Assembly (NCBI GenBank): GCA_028292065.1
Contig: JAQGNC010000282.1
Coordinates: 1-8,654, forward strand
DNA length: 8,654 bases
Direction of reading: 5' to 3'
Source of the DNA: Betaproteobacteria bacterium
GTDB lineage: Bacteria > Pseudomonadota > Gammaproteobacteria > Burkholderiales > SG8-41
Shown: one piece after another, positions 1 through 5,694 of the stretch
How the letters are laid out: each line of letters starts with the position of its first letter
Numbering within the stretch: the stretch's first letter is position 1
The notes under the pieces: model-generated
Databases searched by the model: none
Told to the model about the DNA's origin: nothing
Seen by the model: the letters and a program-made list of their open reading frames with translations, nothing else
Translations under genes and position numbers: made by a program

Positions 1-378
1 CTTGCCGAAACCGAGGTCCGACTTGTCGACGAGCATGACCATGCCCTCGGTGAATTCGCCGTTGCCGTCGGGAATGACGTTGATGTTTTCGGCTTCCAGG
101 TCGCGCTTCCACTGGTCCATCACGAACGTATCGTTGACCGAGACGCACACGATGTCGTCCACGCCCCTGGCTTTGAGCACCGGGGCGAGCTCGTTGTAGC
201 GCGGCAGGTGCGTGCTCGAGCACGTCGGCGTATACGCGCCGGGGAGCGAGAACAGCACGACGGTCTTGCCCTTGAACACGTCGTCGGTGGAGACGTCCTT
301 CCAGGCGTCGTTCACGCGGGTCTTGAACGTCGCTTTCGGGACGGGTTTACCTTCCAGGTCTTTAGCGGTGGGGAGCAT
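1..378 (-). CDS. Prx5-type peroxiredoxin (AhpC/TSA, redoxin family), 3' end outside window
   Basis: This gene encodes a thiol peroxidase that reduces hydrogen or alkyl peroxides, probably in the cytoplasm since no signal peptide is seen. The 126 visible residues begin MLPTAKDLEGKPVP. They contain the peroxiredoxin active-site pattern PxxxTxxC at residues 46-53 (PGAYTPTC), with C53 as the likely peroxidatic cysteine. The following SSTHLPRY segment is typical of the Prx5 branch. A second cysteine, C78, lies in VCVSVND. The ATG at 378 is preceded by GAGGA with a 6-base spacer, which supports this start. Prx5 domains run to about 160 residues, so at least 35 are missing beyond position 1. Some bacterial Prx5 proteins carry a C-terminal glutaredoxin domain, and this cannot be judged here. 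The gene is divergent from the small gene at 571. The family call is strong; the exact subclass is inferred from motifs. Confidence 0.9.
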   Translation of the reverse strand, partial: MLPTAKDLEGKPVPKATFKTRVNDAWKDVSTDDVFKGKTVVLFSLPGAYTPTCSSTHLPRYNELAPVLKARGVDDIVCVSVNDTFVMDQWKRDLEAENINVIPDGNGEFTEGMVMLVDKSDLGFGK

Positions 379-438
379 GTGAAATCCTCGGCGAGCGGGT
401 TGCGGATGGGTGGAATCGAACAGCCGTGCAAGATACAG

Positions 439-453
439 GCGCGTGACACGCGC
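439..453. promoter_or_regulatory. 15-base palindrome in divergent intergenic region
   Basis: The sequence GCGCGTG-A-CACGCGC is a perfect 7-base inverted repeat around one central base. It sits between the divergently read peroxiredoxin (start at 378) and the small basic-protein gene (start at 571). That position and symmetry suit a dimeric regulator's operator, for example a peroxide-responsive one, but no regulator is identified. In GC-rich DNA a palindrome of this size could also arise by chance. Confidence 0.3.
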
Positions 454-501
454 GGCCAACTGAATATCGCTATGGAGGCGATAGTGAAAAGCACCCCGTG
501 C

Positions 502-507
502 CATAAT
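502..507 (+). promoter_or_regulatory. Possible -10 element for the small basic-protein gene
   Basis: CATAAT matches the sigma-70 -10 consensus at five of six bases and lies 63 bases before the ATG at 571. No convincing -35 hexamer is found at the usual 16-18 base spacing, so this is a weak call based on position and one hexamer. The implied leader would be about 55-60 bases. Confidence 0.25.
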
Positions 508-570
508 GGGCGCGCCTGTGCCGCTGTAAAGGTACAGAGCCCCGATAGCGTGCAACCACAGGAGATCGAC

Positions 571-702
571 ATGGCTAAAGGTCAACAGCGCAGCAACAAG
601 GAAACCAAGAAACCGAAGCAACCGAAGAAAACGTCGGTTCCGGTTTCCTCGTCCGTCGTGCCGCCGGCCCGCTCGGTGCCGGCGCCCGGAAAGAACAAGT
701 AG
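571..702 (+). CDS. Small Lys/Pro-rich basic protein, 43 aa, function unknown
   Basis: This short gene encodes MAKGQQRSNKETKKPKQPKK followed by a Ser/Val/Pro-rich tail ending APGKNK. The first half is almost all Lys, Gln, Asn, Thr and Pro, so the protein is strongly basic and probably disordered. There is no signal peptide or membrane segment. The ATG at 571 is preceded by AGGAG (560-564) with a 6-base spacer, and a strong intrinsic terminator follows 49 bases after the stop, so it looks like a real single-gene unit. The same reading frame is open upstream to 208, but that extension lacks a comparable ribosome site and overlaps the peroxiredoxin on the other strand. Short proteins starting MAKGQxRSNKExKKPK occur, from memory, in other proteobacteria without assigned function. 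RNA or nucleic-acid binding is only a guess from the charge. Confidence 0.75.
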   Translation: MAKGQQRSNKETKKPKQPKKTSVPVSSSVVPPARSVPAPGKNK

Positions 703-750
703 TCGCGGGACAAGACCGCAACCGGCGGCCTCTGACGCCGGCGCCGATTG

Positions 751-775
751 AAAGGCGGCCGCGGGCCGCCTTTTT
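751..775 (+). terminator. Intrinsic terminator after the small basic-protein gene
   Basis: AAAGGCGGCC, a GCG triloop and GGCCGCCTTT form a perfect 10-base-pair stem, and the run of five T begins within the 3' arm (771-775). It lies 49 bases after the stop at 702 and separates that gene from the histidine kinase at 913. The flanking A's pair with T's, so it could work partly in both directions, but the only gene running into it is on the plus strand. Confidence 0.85.
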
Positions 776-820
776 GTTTCAGGCGTGCGGCGCTGCAATG
801 CACGCGAGACCCGTTGTTGC

Positions 821-826
821 GATAAT
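821..826 (+). promoter_or_regulatory. Possible -10 element for the kinase/binding-protein/dioxygenase run
   Basis: GATAAT differs from the sigma-70 -10 consensus at one base and lies 87 bases before the kinase ATG, downstream of the terminator at 751-775. A promoter is expected between that terminator and 913. No good -35 hexamer is visible at 16-18 bases upstream, so the exact site is uncertain. Confidence 0.25.
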
Positions 827-912
827 ACGGCTCCCCGCAGCGACGAACGCCGAACGCCTTCAACTGAATCGGAACGCTGTGACGCCGCGTGCCCAAGCAA
901 GTTTTCTGAGCG

Positions 913-2106
913 ATGAGTGAATCCCTGAGCGACGGCCTCGCAGCCGACGTCGCCACCGTCGCGCGCATACAGGCAGTGCCCAAACTCCTGGAGGTCGTGT
1001 GCCGCACGACCGGCATGGGTTTCGCCGCGATCGCTCGCGTCACCGAAGACCGGTGGATCGCCTGCGCCGTGCGCGACGACATCGAGTTCGGACTGAAGCC
1101 CGGTGGTGAGCTCGAGGTAGAGACGACGATCTGTAACGAGATCAGGCACAGCGGCACGCCGGTGGCCATCGACCATGTCGCCGAGGACGAGATCTACCGC
1201 GTGCACCCGACCCCCGCGATGTACGGATTCCAGAGCTACATCTCGGTGCCGATCTTCCGCCCCGGCGGTGAATTTTTCGGGACGCTGTGCGCGATCGATC
1301 CACGGCCGGCGCGGCTGAACAAGTCCGAGACGCTCGGGATGTTCAAGCTCTTCGCGGAGCTGATTGCGTTGCACCTGGAATCGCAGGAGCGCCTGGCCGC
1401 CAGCGAAGCCGCGCTCATGGACGAACGCAAGACGGCGGAATTGCGCGAGCAGTTCATCGCGGTGCTCGGACACGACCTGCGAAATCCGCTGGCGTCGATC
1501 GACGCGGGTACGAGGGTCTTGCGGCGCACGCCGCTCGATACGCGCGCCGCGCCGGTCATCGAGCTGATCCAGAAAAGCGTGCGCCGCATGGCACGCCTCA
1601 TCGACGACGTCATGGATCTGGCGCGCGCACGGCTCGGCGGCGGCCTGGTACTCAACCGCGATGCCGCGCTCCTCGGGCCGGCGCTCGAACAGGTCATCGC
1701 CGAGCTGCGCGCCACGTCGCCCGAGCGGACGATCGACGCCAGGATCACGCTTCCCGAACCGGTGTATTGCGATCAGCCCCGCATCGCCCGGTTGCTCTCC
1801 AACCTGCTGGCGAACGCCCTCACGCATGGGGCCGCCGACGGACCGGTTTCGGTCACGGCGACGGACAACGATGCGGTCGTGGAGCTGTCGGTCACCAATC
1901 GAGGCGAGCCCATTCCTCCCGCCACGATCCAGCGCCTGTTCCAGCCTTTCACTCGCGCTTCGGCGCGGTCGAACCAGGAAGGCCTGGGGCTGGGACTCTT
2001 CATCGCTTCCGAGATCGCGCGCGCCCACGGGGGCACACTGGACGTCACTTCGACGCCGGCCGAGACGTGCTTCAAATTCACGATGCCGGCGAAAGGACAA
2101 CCATGA
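913..2106 (+). CDS. Soluble GAF-domain sensor histidine kinase
   Basis: This 397-residue protein should autophosphorylate on histidine and pass phosphate to a response regulator. A GAF sensor domain spans about residues 18-156 and includes the segment PAMYGFQSYISVPI (101-114), common in this kinase group. A short helical linker leads to the dimerisation/phosphoacceptor helix FIAVLGHDLRNPLASI, with H187 as the expected phosphorylation site. The catalytic ATPase domain shows an N box (LLSNLLANALTHG, N301), a G1-like box (TNRGEPIP, 328-335), an F box (LFQPFTR) and a G2 box (GLGLGLFIASEIARAHGG). No membrane helix or signal peptide is seen, so it senses a cytoplasmic signal. The G1 box has N329 where many kinases have Asp. 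The ATG at 913 has no strong ribosome site. No response regulator is adjacent, so the partner must be encoded elsewhere. The stop overlaps the next gene's ATG. Confidence 0.93.
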   Translation: MSESLSDGLAADVATVARIQAVPKLLEVVCRTTGMGFAAIARVTEDRWIACAVRDDIEFGLKPGGELEVETTICNEIRHSGTPVAIDHVAEDEIYRVHPTPAMYGFQSYISVPIFRPGGEFFGTLCAIDPRPARLNKSETLGMFKLFAELIALHLESQERLAASEAALMDERKTAELREQFIAVLGHDLRNPLASIDAGTRVLRRTPLDTRAAPVIELIQKSVRRMARLIDDVMDLARARLGGGLVLNRDAALLGPALEQVIAELRATSPERTIDARITLPEPVYCDQPRIARLLSNLLANALTHGAADGPVSVTATDNDAVVELSVTNRGEPIPPATIQRLFQPFTRASARSNQEGLGLGLFIASEIARAHGGTLDVTSTPAETCFKFTMPAKGQP

Positions 2107-3086
2107 GTGCTCGCGTCACGGTCGCGCGGCTGGGCGCAGCCGCTTTTCTTCTGCCGATGCTCGCCCCCGGCGGCGCGGCCGCGCAGACCTTTCCGGTGCG
2201 CCCGCTGAGGATCGTCGTGCCGCAGGCGCCGGGCGGCGCATCGGACGCACTGGCGCGCATCATGGGCCAGCGCCTCGCCGAACGCTGGCACCAGCAGGTG
2301 GTCGTCGACAACCGAACCGGCGCCGGGGGCATCATCGGCACCGAGATCGTGGCCAAGTCGGCGCCCGACGGCTACACGCTCCTGCTCGCCTACGACGGGA
2401 CGCACGCGATCAATGCGAGCCTGTACAAGAGCCTTCCGTTCAACACGCTGAACGATTTCTCGACGGTTGCAACGCTGGCGAACGTGCCTTTCGTGATGGC
2501 GATCAACCCGGCCCTGCCCGCCAAAAGCGTGTCCGAGTTCATCGCTTACGCCAAAGCGAACGACGGCAAGGTGAACTACGGCTCGGCAGGCAATGGCTCG
2601 GCCAATCACCTGCTCGGCGTGATGTTCAGCAAAGGCGCGGGCGTGAGCCTCGTGCACGTGCCGTACAAAGGCGCCGCGCCCGCCTTGACCGATCTCATCG
2701 GCGGAACGATACAGGCGGTCTTCACCAGCATGCCTTCGGTAGTGGGTTTCGTGCAGGCGGGCCGCGTGCGCGCGCTCGCGGTGACGAGCGCGAAGCGCTC
2801 CGCCACCCTGCCGAACCTGCCGACGATCGCGGAAGCCGCCATTCCGGGGTTCGACGTCCATCCGTGGTTCGGCCTGCTCGCCCCGGCGCGCACGCCGGCC
2901 GCGGTCGTCAACAGGATGAACGAGGATATAGCCGCACTCATCAGGACCAGGGAAGTCGCCGACGCTTTCGCGGCGCAGGGCGCCGAGCCTTTCATCACGA
3001 CGCCGGAGGCCTTCAACCGGATACTCAAGCGGGACATCGACAAATGGGCAGTGGTCGTGAAGGAGTCCGGAGCGAAGCTCGATTAG
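2103..3086 (+). CDS. Bug/TctC-family periplasmic solute-binding protein
   Basis: This 327-residue protein belongs to the Bug (TctC) family, the extracytoplasmic receptors of tripartite tricarboxylate transporters, which bind carboxylates, amino acids or related small acids. A signal peptide covers residues 1-27 (hydrophobic AAAFLLPML, cleavage near GGAAA/Q). The mature protein shows the family hallmarks: PVRPLRIVVPQAPGGASDALAR at 31-52, NRTGAGGIIGTEIVA at 70-84, PDGYTLL at 88-94, and NYGSAGNGSANHLLG at 158-172, with HVPYKG and the LPNLPTIAEA and GF..HPWFGLLAP segments further on. Length is normal for the family. Its ATG overlaps the kinase stop as ATGA, suggesting translational coupling. No TctA/TctB membrane subunits are nearby, which is common for orphan Bug genes. 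The ligand cannot be read from sequence; the dioxygenase next door hints at a sulfonate, aryloxy or similar organic acid, which is inference only. Confidence 0.95.
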   Translation: MSARVTVARLGAAAFLLPMLAPGGAAAQTFPVRPLRIVVPQAPGGASDALARIMGQRLAERWHQQVVVDNRTGAGGIIGTEIVAKSAPDGYTLLLAYDGTHAINASLYKSLPFNTLNDFSTVATLANVPFVMAINPALPAKSVSEFIAYAKANDGKVNYGSAGNGSANHLLGVMFSKGAGVSLVHVPYKGAAPALTDLIGGTIQAVFTSMPSVVGFVQAGRVRALAVTSAKRSATLPNLPTIAEAAIPGFDVHPWFGLLAPARTPAAVVNRMNEDIAALIRTREVADAFAAQGAEPFITTPEAFNRILKRDIDKWAVVVKESGAKLD

Positions 3087-3098
3087 GCGTACAGACCG

Positions 3099-3971
3099 AT
3101 GAATTCCACTGAACCCGTCGTGAGCGTGATGGAGCCTCGCGATTACCGCCACATCGAAGTGCGGCCGATCGCCGGTGCGCTCGGCGCGGAAGTGCGGGGT
3201 GTCGACGCCTCCGGTCCGCTCGCGGCCGACGTCATCGCGGAGCTCCGGCAGGCATGGCTCGACCACCTGGTCATCTTCCTGCTCGACCAGCCACTCACGC
3301 CGCAGGCGCTCGTCGAATTCGCGCGCGGGTTCGGCGAGCCCATGGAATACCCCCAGCTCAAAGGGCTGCCGGAGTGCCCTTTCGTCACGCCGGTGGTCAA
3401 GCTCGCGCACGAGCGGGTCAATTTCGGCGGCGTGTGGCATTCGGACACGACCTACCTCGATCGGCCCCCGATGGCGAGCATGCTCTACGCCGTGGAAACA
3501 CCCCCTCGCGGCGGCGACACCCTTTTCGCGAACCAGTATCTCGCGTACGAAACCTTGTCCGAAGGCCTGAAGACGACGCTCGACGGCCTCACCGGCATGA
3601 ACACCTCGACCAAGGCGGAAGTGTCGAAAACCCGTGAAGACCGCCTGCGCGAAAGCGGCGCGACCCTGAAAGTGCTCGTCGGAGAGCACCCGGTCGTTCG
3701 CACCCACCCGGAGACCCGGCGCAAGGCGCTCTACGTGAACGTCGCCCACACCAGCCGCTTCAGGGGCTGGACCGAAGCCGAGAGCGCGCCGCTCCTCGAC
3801 TACCTTTTCGCGCACCAGGTGCGGCCGGAGCTCACCTGCCGCTTCCGATGGAAGCCGGGCTCTCTCGCACTCTGGGACAATCGCTGCGCCCAGCACAATC
3901 CGGTCAACGATTACCACGGTTTCAGGCGCGTCATGCACCGGGTCACCCTGGCGGGCGACAAGCCTGCCTGA
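3099..3971 (+). CDS. TauD/TfdA-family Fe(II)/2-oxoglutarate dioxygenase
   Basis: This 290-residue enzyme should couple 2-oxoglutarate decarboxylation to hydroxylation of a small organic substrate in the cytoplasm. The iron site is visible as WHSDTTY (H114, D116) plus the distal histidine in WDNRCAQHNPVNDY (H266). GGDTLF (T141) and RRVMHR (R277, R281) match the 2-oxoglutarate-binding positions of TauD. The N-terminal IEVRPIAGALGAEVRGVD is also typical. The facial triad is intact, so activity is expected. Family members act on taurine, alkyl sulfates, 2,4-D-like aryloxy acids and others; the substrate here cannot be named. It starts 12 bases after the Bug gene and is almost certainly cotranscribed with it. 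The start is uncertain: the ATG at 3099 has no clear ribosome site, and an in-frame ATG at 3129 would remove 10 residues without touching the conserved core. Confidence 0.94.
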   Translation: MNSTEPVVSVMEPRDYRHIEVRPIAGALGAEVRGVDASGPLAADVIAELRQAWLDHLVIFLLDQPLTPQALVEFARGFGEPMEYPQLKGLPECPFVTPVVKLAHERVNFGGVWHSDTTYLDRPPMASMLYAVETPPRGGDTLFANQYLAYETLSEGLKTTLDGLTGMNTSTKAEVSKTREDRLRESGATLKVLVGEHPVVRTHPETRRKALYVNVAHTSRFRGWTEAESAPLLDYLFAHQVRPELTCRFRWKPGSLALWDNRCAQHNPVNDYHGFRRVMHRVTLAGDKPA

Positions 3972-3985
3972 TCGCTGCATTCTTC

Positions 3986-4011
3986 TAGCGTGTAGCGCAG
4001 AGCCTGTCCCG
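3986..4011 (+). repeat. Dispersed 26-base repeat, copy 1
   Basis: This segment, starting TAGCGTGTAGCGCAGAG, is repeated in inverted orientation at 6688-6713. The inner 21 bases (3991-4011) are identical and the full 26 bases differ at one position (3990). It starts 15 bases after the dioxygenase stop. The core AGCCTGTCCCG resembles widespread dispersed intergenic repeats with AGCCTGTCCTGAGC-like cores; that resemblance is from memory. Confidence 0.75.
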
Positions 4012-4128
4012 TGAACTTTTGTCGCCGGGCAGCGTCACAAACGGGGTCGCGCGACAGATGAGGACGTGAATACCAAACTCCACTGACGCATCGAGCGGCT
4101 CCGCCTTTTCATTCTCCGCAGGAACCCG

Positions 4129-4764
4129 ATGCTCACACGCCGTCGCGTCTTCGCTTTAGTTTTGTTCGCACTTTCAGCCGCTCCGTGCTCGGCCGACATC
4201 TATTCCTACATCGACGAGCAGGGCCGCGGTCACTTCAGCGATGTGCCGATCGATTCGCGTTACGAGCTCTATATGAAAGAAAAACCGCGCGCCGACGCCC
4301 AGGTAGCGCCGCCGAGCATCGTCTTCCCCGAGCTTGCGGAACCGGTCCAGGCTGCCGCACCGCTGCAAGGCCGCAGGCATTACGTAGACATGATCGCGCG
4401 GGTTGCGCGCGAGCAGAAAGTCGATGCGGCATTGATCCATGCGGTGGTGAGCGCCGAATCGGCGTACAACCCCGCGGCCCGATCAGCGCAAGGCGCGACC
4501 GGCCTCATGCAGCTCATGCCCGACACCGCGAAGCGCTACGGCGTGACCGACCTGCTGAACCCGCTCGAGAACCTGCGCGCCGGCGCGCGGTACCTCAAGG
4601 ATCTGCTCTCGCTCTTCAACAACAACCTGCGACTGGCGGTAGCGGCCTACAACGCGGGCGAAGGCGCCGTGAAGCGCTCCGGCAACCGCATTCCGGCTTA
4701 TGCCGAAACGCGCGCTTACGTGCCGCGCGTGATGCAGTTCTATCACGAGTACCGCGTGCGCTGA
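4129..4764 (+). CDS. Secreted lytic transglycosylase with DUF4124 and SLT domains
   Basis: This 211-residue exported protein should cleave peptidoglycan glycan strands, forming 1,6-anhydromuropeptides. Residues 1-22 form a signal peptide (positively charged MLTRRR, then a hydrophobic stretch, cleavage near PCSA/D). A short DUF4124 segment follows (IYSYIDEQGRGHFSDVP, 24-40), then a linker, then the SLT/lysozyme-like fold from about residue 85. Its catalytic glutamate is E110 in AVVSAESAYNP, followed by QGATGLMQLMP (121-131), NPLENLRAGARYLKDLL (144-160) and AYNAGEGAV (173-181). All key SLT motifs are intact. C20 does not sit in a good lipobox, so a soluble periplasmic enzyme is more likely than a lipoprotein. 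AGGA at 4120-4123 serves as ribosome site. The gene stands alone after the dioxygenase and is convergent with the DUF3617 gene. The physiological role (cell-wall turnover or machine assembly) is not evident. Confidence 0.94.
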   Translation: MLTRRRVFALVLFALSAAPCSADIYSYIDEQGRGHFSDVPIDSRYELYMKEKPRADAQVAPPSIVFPELAEPVQAAAPLQGRRHYVDMIARVAREQKVDAALIHAVVSAESAYNPAARSAQGATGLMQLMPDTAKRYGVTDLLNPLENLRAGARYLKDLLSLFNNNLRLAVAAYNAGEGAVKRSGNRIPAYAETRAYVPRVMQFYHEYRVR

Positions 4765-4773
4765 GGCGCGCCC

Positions 4774-4923
4774 GTCATTCCTGGACGGCGCCGGCGCAGG
4801 TGATAACGCCGTCATTCCTGGACGCCCGCCAGCGCAGGTGATAACGCCGTCATTCCGGACGCCCGCCAGCGCAGGTGACAGCGCCGTCATTCTGGACGCG
4901 CGCCAGCGCAGGTGATCCAGAAT
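4774..4923. repeat. Four tandem 37-38-base repeat units between convergent genes
   Basis: Four contiguous units begin GTCATTC at 4774, 4811, 4849 and 4886, with spacings of 37, 38 and 37 bases. The shared pattern is GTCATTCCTGGACG, then CCGCCAGCGCAGGTGATAACGCC with small changes. There are no spacers, so it is not a CRISPR array. The last unit ends differently, in GATCCAGAATCC. It contains an 8-base inverted repeat, ATTCTGGA (4889-4896) with TCCAGAAT (4916-4923), which could form a stem with a 19-base loop. The GTCATTC...ATCCAGAATCC ends match a repeat family common in beta- and gammaproteobacterial intergenic DNA (from memory). It may also end transcription of both convergent genes. Confidence 0.88.
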
Positions 4924-4949
4924 CCATCTTGACTTGGCGTGCGGCGCGT

Positions 4950-5504
4950 CTACTTCTTGGCCGTCGGCGCCATCGGCTTCACGGTTCCGCAATCGGCTGA
5001 CAGCCACTTACCCGAAGCATCCATGTTCATGGTTTCGGCTTTGCCCGGCACCGTGCTGTTGACCGTCATCTTCATCGTATAAGCCTCGGGGCTCAGGAAG
5101 GTGATCTGACCGTCGCCGCTCGACGGCGGATCGGTGCAGGTGAACGCGACCTGCATCGTATTGCCGGTGCGCTGCTGCTTGGTCGTCTTGCAGTTGCCTC
5201 GCTGCGGAGTGATCTCGTTGCGCTCGGCCATTTCCTTGGTCATGCACATCTTCACGCTGATTCCGCCGGGCCCGGCGCTGCCCAGCTTCGCACCGTGCTT
5301 CGCCAGCGTCTCCTCCATCATCCTGCGCTGCTCCGCAGGCATGTTCGCCATCTGCTGCTGTGCCAGCGCCAGGCCTTTTTCCATCTCGCCGCCGCTGCTT
5401 TTCACGTTGTTGGTGACTTCCCACAGACCGGGCTTCACGTTTTGCGCCGAAGCGCCGACGCACCACGTCGCCGCGAGCGCGGCCAGCACGTAACGAGCTT
5501 TCAT
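4950..5504 (-). CDS. Exported DUF3617-family protein
   Basis: This gene encodes a 184-residue exported protein of the DUF3617 family, whose function is not established. A signal peptide covers residues 1-20 (MKARY, hydrophobic LAALAATW, cleavage at GASA/Q). The mature protein opens with NVKPGLWEVT, the family hallmark. It continues with a Met- and Gln-rich helical stretch (41-70) and a domain with four cysteines (C87, C105, C123, C172) that could form two disulfides in the periplasm. An upstream in-frame ATG lies at 5510, but the GGGGA ribosome site touches it with no spacer. The ATG at 5504 has a 6-base spacer, so it is chosen. The gene converges with the transglycosylase and is divergent from the cupin gene. 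The tail ends in a Lys/Ala/Pro-rich segment. Confidence 0.9.
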   Translation of the reverse strand: MKARYVLAALAATWCVGASAQNVKPGLWEVTNNVKSSGGEMEKGLALAQQQMANMPAEQRRMMEETLAKHGAKLGSAGPGGISVKMCMTKEMAERNEITPQRGNCKTTKQQRTGNTMQVAFTCTDPPSSGDGQITFLSPEAYTMKMTVNSTVPGKAETMNMDASGKWLSADCGTVKPMAPTAKK

Positions 5505-5517
5505 GGGCATTCCCCTT

Positions 5518-5560
5518 TTTTAACGCGAATGTGACGAAGTATATATTCGCATTTTTTGAA
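5518..5560 (-). promoter_or_regulatory. AT-rich promoter region for the DUF3617 gene
   Basis: This short stretch is far richer in A and T than its surroundings. Read on the minus strand it holds ATATATACT about 25 bases before the start, giving a -10-like TATACT or TATATA. GTGACG upstream is a possible but weak -35, 18 bases from TATATA. The location just before the DUF3617 gene supports a promoter; the exact hexamers are uncertain. Confidence 0.4.
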
Positions 5561-5694
5561 AGACGTCACTTTGGGGACTTGCAGATTCGTCCGGCGCCTT
5601 CGTCGTGACGGCGCGTTATCTGGCAAACTCTGCGCCACCCTGGCTCTCGCCTACATGCAAAAAAAGCGAGCCCATTCAATACACGAGGATTCCC

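Noticed and set aside
208..570. Upstream extension of the small basic-protein frame
   Set aside because: The extension overlaps the peroxiredoxin antisense and lacks a good ribosome site, while the internal ATG at 571 has AGGAG at 6 bases.
1287..2102. In-frame extension upstream of the Bug protein
   Set aside because: This part overlaps the kinase in another frame and is Arg-rich noise. The signal peptide begins exactly at the ATG at 2103.
1773..3980. A 735-residue open frame on the minus strand
   Set aside because: It lies opposite the kinase end, the Bug gene and the dioxygenase, all of which have clear family motifs. Its translation is rich in Arg, His and Glu, as expected for an antisense shadow in GC-rich DNA.
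4020..4056. Terminator or operator from TGTCGC/GCGACA
   Set aside because: The arms are only 6 bases with a 25-base loop and no T run, so it is compatible with chance.
4129..4200. Lipoprotein signal on the transglycosylase
   Set aside because: C20 is preceded by SAAP, which does not fit the usual lipobox, and a type I cleavage site near PCSA/D is a better fit.
4774..4923. CRISPR array
   Set aside because: The units are contiguous with no unique spacers, and no cas gene is present in the window.
5605..5694. Longer GTG start for the bicupin
   Set aside because: There is no ribosome site at 5605, whereas GAGGA stands 5 bases before the ATG at 5695, and the repeat structure begins just after that ATG.
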